Translations under genes and position numbers: made by a program
Notes under the pieces: model-generated
What the model was told of the DNA's origin: nothing
The model's input: only the letters and a program-made list of their open reading frames with translations
Databases searched by the model: none
From: WS-11 sp035275545
Lineage (GTDB): Bacteria; Eisenbacteria; RBG-16-71-46
DNA length: 14,101 nucleotides
Reading direction: 5' to 3'
Assembly (NCBI GenBank): GCA_035275545.1
Contig: DATEMP010000201.1
Location: forward strand, 1 to 14,101
Shown here: positions 1-7,912 of the stretch, piece by piece
How the letters are laid out: every line of letters starts with the position of its first letter
Numbering within the stretch: the stretch's first letter is position 1

Positions 1-897
1 CCCGACACCACGGCGCACGCGGCCCCCGCGACGCCCGCGGGCGGCGATCACGGCGCGCCGGCGGCCGGCGAGCATGCGGGCGCAGCCTCCGGACATGCGG
101 CGGAGGAGGAGGGCCCCGAGAAGTTCGCCAACATCATCACCGTGCTCGCGCGCGCGTTCCCGGACGCCGGTTGGGCGCACTTCCTCCACCACTACGAGAC
201 GATCATCTTCTCGCTCTTCATCGCCGTGCTCCTGTGCGTGGTCGCGGTCCTCGCCACCCGCAATCCGAAGATGATCCCCGGCCCGCTCCAGAACGGCGCC
301 GAGATGGTGGTCGAGGCCCTCTACAACTTCATCATCGACATCCTGGGCGCCAAGCGCGGTCCCAAGTACGTGCCGTTCCTCGGCACGCTCTTCATCTACA
401 TCCTGGTGATGAACCTGTTCGGCCTGATCCCCTTCATGGACTCACCCACCTCGAGCCTCAACGTGACGGTGGCGCTCGCGATCATCGTGTTCGTGTACGC
501 CCAGTACATCGGCTTCCGCGAGCTGGGCGTGCTGGGCTGGATCGACCACATGGCGGGCAGCCCGCGCTCGGCGATCGGCTGGGGGCTGGTGCCGCTCATG
601 CTCCCGATCCACCTGATGGGCGAGCTCGCCAAGCCGATCTCGCTCGCCTGCCGGTTGTTCGGCAACATCTTCGGCGAGGACATGCTGCTGGTGGCGTTCG
701 CGTCGCTCGGCATCACGGTGCTCTCGTTCGCGAACCTGCCGGTCGGCGTGCCGCTCCAGCTGCCGTTCCTGTTCCTGGCGCTGCTCACCAGCACCCTCCA
801 GGCGCTGGTGTTCACCGTGCTCAGCACCATCTACTTCCTCCTCATGCTCCCGCACGACGATCACGGGCACGAGGGGGAGGCGCAACACGCTCACTAA
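1..897 (+). CDS. atpB: F1Fo ATP synthase subunit a (AtpB), 5' end outside the window
   Basis: Subunit a is the integral membrane part of Fo that forms the two proton half-channels against the c-ring. The frame is open from base 1, so the gene starts upstream. A GTG at 142 is in frame but probably internal, because residues before it (EKFANIIT) already read as family sequence. In-window residue 218 is the essential channel arginine (Arg210 in E. coli), inside the conserved stretch AKPISLACRLFGNIFGE. Several hydrophobic segments fit the usual polytopic fold. The first 40 or so in-window residues are rich in Ala, His, Gly and Glu, and the C-terminus is also His-rich (PHDDHGHEGEAQHAH); both tails are outside the core fold. 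It is first of eight atp genes seen, 18 bases before atpE. The family assignment is certain; only the start is unknown. Confidence 0.97.
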   Translation, partial: PDTTAHAAPATPAGGDHGAPAAGEHAGAASGHAAEEEGPEKFANIITVLARAFPDAGWAHFLHHYETIIFSLFIAVLLCVVAVLATRNPKMIPGPLQNGAEMVVEALYNFIIDILGAKRGPKYVPFLGTLFIYILVMNLFGLIPFMDSPTSSLNVTVALAIIVFVYAQYIGFRELGVLGWIDHMAGSPRSAIGWGLVPLMLPIHLMGELAKPISLACRLFGNIFGEDMLLVAFASLGITVLSFANLPVGVPLQLPFLFLALLTSTLQALVFTVLSTIYFLLMLPHDDHGHEGEAQHAH

Positions 898-902
898 CCC
901 AC

Positions 903-909
903 AAGGAGG
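903..909 (+). promoter_or_regulatory. Strong ribosome binding site deciding the atpE start
   Basis: AAGGAGG is a near-perfect Shine-Dalgarno. It directly abuts an ATG at 910 (no spacing) and lies 6 bases before a second in-frame ATG at 916, which favours 916 as the real start. It is the strongest site in the operon, which fits the need for many c subunits per enzyme. Confidence 0.8.
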
Positions 910-915
910 ATGACG

Positions 916-1152
916 ATGGATTTCCACTCAGCACTCGGTTGGGGTCTCCCGGTCGGCATCGGCCTCGCGGCGATCGGTTCCGGCATCGGACTGGGCGGCA
1001 TCGGCAACGGCGCCATGCAGGCGATCGGACGTCAGCCCGAGGCGACCGCCAAGATCCAGCTCGCCATGATCATCATCGCGGCGCTCGCCGAAGCGCTCAC
1101 CATCTACGCGTTCGTCACGATGTTCCTTCTCAAGGGCAGCATCGCGGGCTGA
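916..1152 (+). CDS. atpE: F1Fo ATP synthase subunit c (AtpE)
   Basis: This 78-residue proteolipid forms the rotating c-ring of Fo. It is a two-helix hairpin. Helix 1 carries the Gly-rich packing motif (GSGIGLGGIGNG), the polar loop has the family hallmark GRQPEA, and helix 2 holds the ion-carrying glutamate in AALAEALTIYAF. Sodium-type c subunits usually have a Gln in helix 1 and Ser/Thr right after the glutamate (ES-type). Here the aligned positions are Leu and Ala-Leu, so proton coupling is inferred. The start at 916 is chosen over 910 from Shine-Dalgarno spacing. It sits between atpB and atpF, as is usual. Confidence 0.97.
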   Translation: MDFHSALGWGLPVGIGLAAIGSGIGLGGIGNGAMQAIGRQPEATAKIQLAMIIIAALAEALTIYAFVTMFLLKGSIAG

Positions 1153-1183
1153 GGCCTGACCGCCTGAAACGCAAGGAGCAGCG

Positions 1184-1672
1184 ATGAACCTGATCGACAT
1201 CCCACAGGTCGCCACACAGATCCTGGGCTTCCTGCTCATGGTCTGGATCCTGCGGCGCTACGCGTGGGGGCCGCTGATCGGCATGCTGGAAGCGCGCCGC
1301 GAGAAGATCGCGGGCGAGTTCAAGGAGGCGGACCGCCTCAAGGCCGAGGCGGTCGGGCTCAAGACCAAGTACGAGGCGGACCTCAAGACCATCGAGGCGC
1401 ACGCGCGCCATCGCATGACCGAGGCGGTCGCCGAGGGGCAGCGCGTCGCCGAGGAGATCCGGGCCCAGGCGCAGAAGGACGCGCAGTTGCGGCTCGAGCG
1501 GGCGGGCGACGAGATCGCCCGCGAGCGCGAGAAGGCCAAGGAGATCCTCAAGCAGCAGGTGATCGGGCTCTCCCTGCGCACCGCCGAGAAGATCCTGCGC
1601 CAGAAGCTGGACGATCCCGCGCAGCGCAAGCTCGCGGGCGACTTCATCGACGAGGTGGGGGCGCTGCGGTGA
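1184..1672 (+). CDS. atpF: F1Fo ATP synthase subunit b (AtpF)
   Basis: Subunit b forms the peripheral stalk that ties subunit a to F1 through delta. The 162-residue product has one N-terminal membrane helix (about residues 8-28, LGFLLMVWILRRYAW), then the conserved segment PLIGMLEARREKI, then a long charged, Ala/Glu/Lys/Arg-rich helix that fits the right-handed coiled coil of the stalk. It has an AAGGAG site at 1173-1178, six bases before the ATG. Only one b-type gene is seen between atpE and atpH, so a b2 homodimer is inferred instead of a b/b' pair. The stop codon overlaps the GTG start of atpH, suggesting translational coupling. Confidence 0.96.
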   Translation: MNLIDIPQVATQILGFLLMVWILRRYAWGPLIGMLEARREKIAGEFKEADRLKAEAVGLKTKYEADLKTIEAHARHRMTEAVAEGQRVAEEIRAQAQKDAQLRLERAGDEIAREREKAKEILKQQVIGLSLRTAEKILRQKLDDPAQRKLAGDFIDEVGALR

Positions 1673-2214
1673 AAGACGTCTCGGTCGGCAGCCGCTACGC
1701 GAAGGCGCTGTTCCTGGTCACCGAGCGGCGCGGGGAAACGGTGGCGGCGCTCGCCGATCTCAAGGGCGTGCGCGACCTGCTCGCGCACGGGGGCCGGGTG
1801 GCCTCGTTCCTGGGATCGCCCCAGGTGCGCATGCCGGACAAGCGCAAGCTGCTCTCCACCGGCCTCGAGGGGCGGGCCGCGCGCTCGGTGCTCGCGTTCG
1901 CCGACCTGCTGCTCCGCAAGAAGCGGCTCGATCTGCTGCCGGACATCACGGACCAGTTCGAGGCGCTGGTCGAGAACGCGCAGGGCATTCGCCGCGCCCA
2001 CCTGGTGAGCGCCGTGCCGCTTCCCGCCCCCGAGCGCGAGCGCCTGCTCGCCACGCTCGAGCGCACCACCGCCTCGAAGATCCGTCTCACCACCGAAGTC
2101 GACGCCGCGCTGCTGGGCGGCGCGCTGGTGCGCATCGGCGACCGGGTCATCGACCGGTCGGTGCGCACGCTGCTCGACTCCATCGCCGCCCAGCTCTACG
2201 AGGCGAGCGTCTGA
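1669..2214 (+). CDS. atpH: F1Fo ATP synthase subunit delta (AtpH)
   Basis: Delta caps F1 and joins it to the b stalk. The 181-residue product begins at a GTG that overlaps the atpF stop (GTGA junction). The N-terminus GSRYAKALF matches the family start (typically ..RYAxALF), which supports this start. The C-terminal signature of the OSCP/delta family lies at about residues 148-165 (LLGGALVRIGDRVIDRSV). The length is standard. No separate Shine-Dalgarno is evident, so coupling with atpF is likely. A 46-base gap separates it from atpA. Confidence 0.95.
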   Translation: MKDVSVGSRYAKALFLVTERRGETVAALADLKGVRDLLAHGGRVASFLGSPQVRMPDKRKLLSTGLEGRAARSVLAFADLLLRKKRLDLLPDITDQFEALVENAQGIRRAHLVSAVPLPAPERERLLATLERTTASKIRLTTEVDAALLGGALVRIGDRVIDRSVRTLLDSIAAQLYEASV

Positions 2215-2260
2215 TGATCACGCGCCGTTCCGAACCCAATCCGATCGGGGCTCAATAGCC

Positions 2261-3769
<1,509 letters not shown>

Positions 3770-3773
3770 CACG

Positions 3774-4628
3774 ATGGCGTCGCTCAAGGATCTCCGCCGG
3801 CGCATCCGCTCGACCAAGAGCATGCAGCAGATCTTCAAGGCCATGGAGATGGTCGCGGCCGCGAAGCTGCGCCGCGCGCAGGTGCGCGCCCAGGCGGCGA
3901 GCCCCTACGCCAGGAAGATCACCGAGATGCTCGCCAACATCGCCGGTGCGGCGGCGGAGATGGAGCATCCGCTCTTCAAGGCGCGCCCGGTCAAGACCAC
4001 GCTGCTGGTGGTGGTCACCGCCGACCGCGGCTTCGCGGGCACCTACAACACCAACGTGCTGCGCGTCGCCGAGGGGCGGCTGCGCTCGGCCCCCGCCGGC
4101 TCGATCCAGCTCGGCGTGGTGGGGCGCAAGGGGCGCGACTACTTCAAGCGCCGTGCGATCCCGCTCACGTTCGTGCACACCGACCTTCCCGGCGAGGCGA
4201 GCATCGATTTCGCGCGCCGGCTCACCGCCGAAGTGTCGGAGCTGTTCGCGAGCGGCAAGGTGGACCGCGTCGAGGTCATCTACACGCACTTCGTGAACGC
4301 GCTCATCAAGCGGGTCGAGACCGAGCTGTTCCTTCCCGCCGGCGGTGACGCGCCCGCGGGCGCCGCCGACCGCGGCATCATCTTCGAGCCCGATCCCGAG
4401 ACCATTTTCTCCGAGCTGGTGCCGCGCTACGCGACCGCCAAGCTCTACGCGGCGATGGCCGACGCGATCGCCTCGGAGCACGCCGCACGCATGGTGGCGA
4501 TGGGCTCGGCGCGCAAGAACGCGGGCGAGCTGGTGGACAGCCTCACCCTGACCCGCAACCGGCTCCGCCAGGCGGCGATCACACGCGAGATCGCCGAGCT
4601 GGTGGGCGGCGCCGAGGCGTTGAAGTAA
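3774..4628 (+). CDS. atpG: F1Fo ATP synthase subunit gamma (AtpG)
   Basis: Gamma is the central rotor shaft that drives conformational change in the beta subunits. The 284-residue product has both diagnostic ends. The N-terminal helix contains RRIRSTKSMQQIFKAMEMVA followed by AAKLRRAQ. The C-terminal helix reads NRLRQAAITREIAELVGGAE. The middle holds the Rossmann-like domain, including VTADRGFAGTYN. It starts 4 bases after atpA with no clear Shine-Dalgarno, so coupling to atpA is probable. Confidence 0.97.
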   Translation: MASLKDLRRRIRSTKSMQQIFKAMEMVAAAKLRRAQVRAQAASPYARKITEMLANIAGAAAEMEHPLFKARPVKTTLLVVVTADRGFAGTYNTNVLRVAEGRLRSAPAGSIQLGVVGRKGRDYFKRRAIPLTFVHTDLPGEASIDFARRLTAEVSELFASGKVDRVEVIYTHFVNALIKRVETELFLPAGGDAPAGAADRGIIFEPDPETIFSELVPRYATAKLYAAMADAIASEHAARMVAMGSARKNAGELVDSLTLTRNRLRQAAITREIAELVGGAEALK

Positions 4629-4639
4629 CGGATTACCGA

Positions 4640-4659
4640 TCGGGCCGCGCACGGCCCGG
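4640..4659 (+). promoter_or_regulatory. Intercistronic hairpin between atpG and atpD
   Basis: CGGGCCG (4641-4647) and CGGCCCG (4652-4658) form a perfect 7-bp GC stem with a 4-base loop (CGCA), extendable by one U-G pair. No T-run follows, so it is not a standard intrinsic terminator. It lies 25 bases before the atpD start and outside the GAGGAG site (4672-4677). It could act in RNA processing, stability or partial attenuation; that role is inferred. Confidence 0.5.
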
Positions 4660-4683
4660 CTGGCTCATACCGAGGAGCGAACG

Positions 4684-6087
<1,404 letters not shown>

Positions 6088-6089
6088 GC

Positions 6090-6365
6090 GTGGCCGCCAC
6101 GTTCCACCTCAGCATCCTCACGCCCGAGAAGAGCGTGTTCGAGGGCGAGGTCGAGTACGTCGAGGTGCCCGGTCTCGCCGGCTACCTCGGCGTGCTCGCC
6201 CACCACGCGGCGCTGGTCACCGGGCTCACCCAGGGCACGCTGTCCGTGCGCCACGCGGGCGGGAGCACCGAGCGCTGGAAGGTGGACGGCGGGTTCTTCG
6301 AGGTGAGCAACAACCGCGCGACCGTGCTCGCCGACAGCGTGGCGGGGGAGCCGGCGAAGGCGTAG
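6090..6365 (+). CDS. atpC: F1Fo ATP synthase subunit epsilon, short form (AtpC)
   Basis: Epsilon links gamma to the c-ring. The 91-residue product starts at GTG, 2 bases after atpD. The N-terminal beta-sandwich is complete: FHLSILTPEKSVFEGEVEYV, then VPGLAGYLGVLAHHAALVT and GGFFEVSNNRATVLAD. It ends soon after (GEPAKA), whereas many bacterial epsilons continue for another 40-50 residues as two helices that inhibit ATP hydrolysis. No remnant of those helices is visible downstream. The Ala-Ala-Thr start and coupling to atpD support the GTG. Short epsilons are known in some lineages, so this is probably natural and not a frameshift. Confidence 0.93.
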   Translation: MAATFHLSILTPEKSVFEGEVEYVEVPGLAGYLGVLAHHAALVTGLTQGTLSVRHAGGSTERWKVDGGFFEVSNNRATVLADSVAGEPAKA

Positions 6366-6379
6366 GCGCGTGCGCGGCG

Positions 6380-6403
6380 GGACGCCGACGGTCACCGGCG
6401 TCC
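6380..6403. terminator. Hairpin between convergent genes, possible bidirectional terminator
   Basis: GGACGCCG (6380-6387) and CGGCGTCC (6396-6403) form an 8-bp GC-rich stem with an 8-base loop, 14 bases after the atpC stop. On the other strand, the stop codon of the small membrane protein gene lies in the loop. There is no T-tract on either side, so intrinsic termination is uncertain; position between converging genes is the main support. Confidence 0.5.
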
Positions 6404-6643
6404 ATAGCGGAGCGTCACCCAGCCGATGCCTATCCCCATCGCCAGCGAGAGCAGGCCATGAACCTGCGATCCTTGCTTCGACACATGCTCCGCCCGCGCC
6501 GGCATGGCAGGCAGGCCCTTCGAGGTCGGAGAGCCTGGATGAATCATCAGCCAATCGGTCGGATGGACGATCCCATAGAGGCCGACCACGACGAAGATCG
6601 CGGCGAGCACCAACGCGCTCTTCTCAGTCGCGCTGAGGCGCAT
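6392..6643 (-). CDS. Small two-helix membrane protein, function unknown
   Basis: I do not recognise this 83-residue protein. It has two hydrophobic segments, about residues 9-27 (SALVLAAIFVVVGLYGIV) and 63-80 (GLLSLAMGIGIGWVTL), joined by a polar loop containing PGSPTSKGLPAMPARAEHV. It ends RYGRR, so both ends are basic or polar. The ATG lies 20 bases inside the 3' end of the MEMO-like gene, which suggests translational coupling and a shared transcript. Support is the overlap with a confident upstream gene and a clean membrane topology; there is no homology I can name. It runs convergently to atpC and stops at the hairpin. Confidence 0.65.
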   Translation of the reverse strand: MRLSATEKSALVLAAIFVVVGLYGIVHPTDWLMIHPGSPTSKGLPAMPARAEHVSKQGSQVHGLLSLAMGIGIGWVTLRYGRR

Positions 6644-7847
6644 GCTTCACCGGGCGCTTCCCGACACCATTCCCGGCGCCCGCGCCCGCGAGCGTGAACG
6701 CGACGCCCGGGTAGCCGACCCAGTGATAGAGGTTGCACCGAGCGCCGGGCGAGATGCCGAGGTCGCGCAGGCTCAGCTCCGGCCATCCCACCGACGTGCC
6801 GTAGGCGACCGGGTGCCCGATCGCGCCCCCGCCGGCGCGCGTGACCCGCTCGAGCAGCAAGAGACCGAGCGGCACCGAGAATCGACCGCACCAGGTCCAG
6901 CGGTAGGTGTCGGGGTGCCCGGGATCGACGAAGGTCTCGTGGAGCGTGCGGAGGCCGTCGATGGTGAGCGGGCCGCTCAGCGGTCCGGTCATGAGCGCGC
7001 GCTCCTTCTCCACCGCGGCGCGGTACGCCTCGGCCCCGCCGGTGCCGAACGCCACCTGCTTGAAGTCGGGGCCGTAGTGGATGGCGTCGGCGGAGATCGC
7101 GATCGCCACATCACGGCCCATGCGCCACCCGCGGGCCGCCATCTCGGCGGCGAGCGCCGCGCCGAGATGGTCCGCCAGCTCGCGCTGGCGGTCGAACGGT
7201 GCCCCCGGGACCAGGATCGGCACGATCTCCACGTCGGGATGCGCGTGGCGGAGCCACACCACCAGCGGCTCGAGCGAGTGCTCGGCATCGTGTGCGACGC
7301 TGTCCCGCGTCCAGTCGGCGCGGGGGAGCCGGCGCATCAATGACTCGCGCAGCGTCGACACCGGCACCGGGCCGTCGGAGGCGCTCCACGTCCGGTAGGT
7401 GTCGAACACCCAGCGGTCACGCTCGTCGAATCGGTAGTAGCGGTGGAACACGCCGATGACGATCACCGTGTGCGCGGTGACCAGCGGGATGACCCGGCGA
7501 TAGACGCGCCCGGCGTAGTCGAACTCGTCGTGGGGGCAGATGATCGCCGCGACGCCGGGCGGTGGAGCGGGTGCGAGCGAGTCCGGCGCGGGCGGTTGCG
7601 TGGCGCGCTCCCACACCGCCGCCATCTGGTCCGGCCGGCCGGTGTTGGCGGTGGTGTCGATCCGACCGCGCGCGTCGCCGCGGGAGGGAATCGCCATGAT
7701 GTGGCGGATTGAATCGGCGGTCGGCCGCGGACCGCCCGTCGCCACGGGCGGCGACTGTCCGGCGACCGGGCGTGCGAGCCAGGCCATGACCGTCGCCAGG
7801 CCGAGAAGGACGAGCCCCGCTCGAGCGCCGCGACGTACGCCTCGCAT
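6624..7847 (-). CDS. MEMO/AmrB-family protein with predicted signal peptide
   Basis: The product resembles the MEMO family (AmmeMemoRadiSam system protein B), a fold related to extradiol dioxygenases. From ATG 7847 it has 407 residues. Family blocks in order are CPHDEFDYAG (canonical PHAGYxYSG), VIVIGVFHRYYR (canonical GPSHH region), EHSLEPLVVWL with VEIVPILVP, SADAIHYG (canonical SADLSHYG), and WCGRFSVPLGLLLL (CGR block). By alignment, His106, His135, His257 and Cys320 match the residues discussed as metal or active-site positions in human MEMO1 (His49, His81, His192, Cys244). The N-terminus has Arg-rich residues, a hydrophobic core (GLVLLGLATVMAWLA) and a possible cleavage near PVAGQ, so export is predicted. 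A TTG at 7883 would add 12 residues before that; neither start has a good Shine-Dalgarno. It follows the PBP gene closely and overlaps the next gene. No AMMECR1 or radical SAM partner is in the window, and its reaction is unknown. Confidence 0.85.
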   Translation of the reverse strand: MRGVRRGARAGLVLLGLATVMAWLARPVAGQSPPVATGGPRPTADSIRHIMAIPSRGDARGRIDTTANTGRPDQMAAVWERATQPPAPDSLAPAPPPGVAAIICPHDEFDYAGRVYRRVIPLVTAHTVIVIGVFHRYYRFDERDRWVFDTYRTWSASDGPVPVSTLRESLMRRLPRADWTRDSVAHDAEHSLEPLVVWLRHAHPDVEIVPILVPGAPFDRQRELADHLGAALAAEMAARGWRMGRDVAIAISADAIHYGPDFKQVAFGTGGAEAYRAAVEKERALMTGPLSGPLTIDGLRTLHETFVDPGHPDTYRWTWCGRFSVPLGLLLLERVTRAGGGAIGHPVAYGTSVGWPELSLRDLGISPGARCNLYHWVGYPGVAFTLAGAGAGNGVGKRPVKHAPQRD

Positions 7848-7912
7848 GCGGCGAATCGTAGGGATCTCGTTTCCAATGAACAAGGGAATGATGAACGCCC
7901 GGCCGGCCGCCG

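Noticed and set aside
142..144. GTG as the true start of atpB
   Set aside because: The upstream frame is open to the window edge, and residues just before the GTG look like family sequence. There is also no ribosome binding site before it.
6363..6500. A missing C-terminal domain of epsilon restored by a frameshift
   Set aside because: None of the other frames after the atpC stop shows the Ala/Arg/Glu-rich helical sequence expected, and the region soon becomes the convergent gene.
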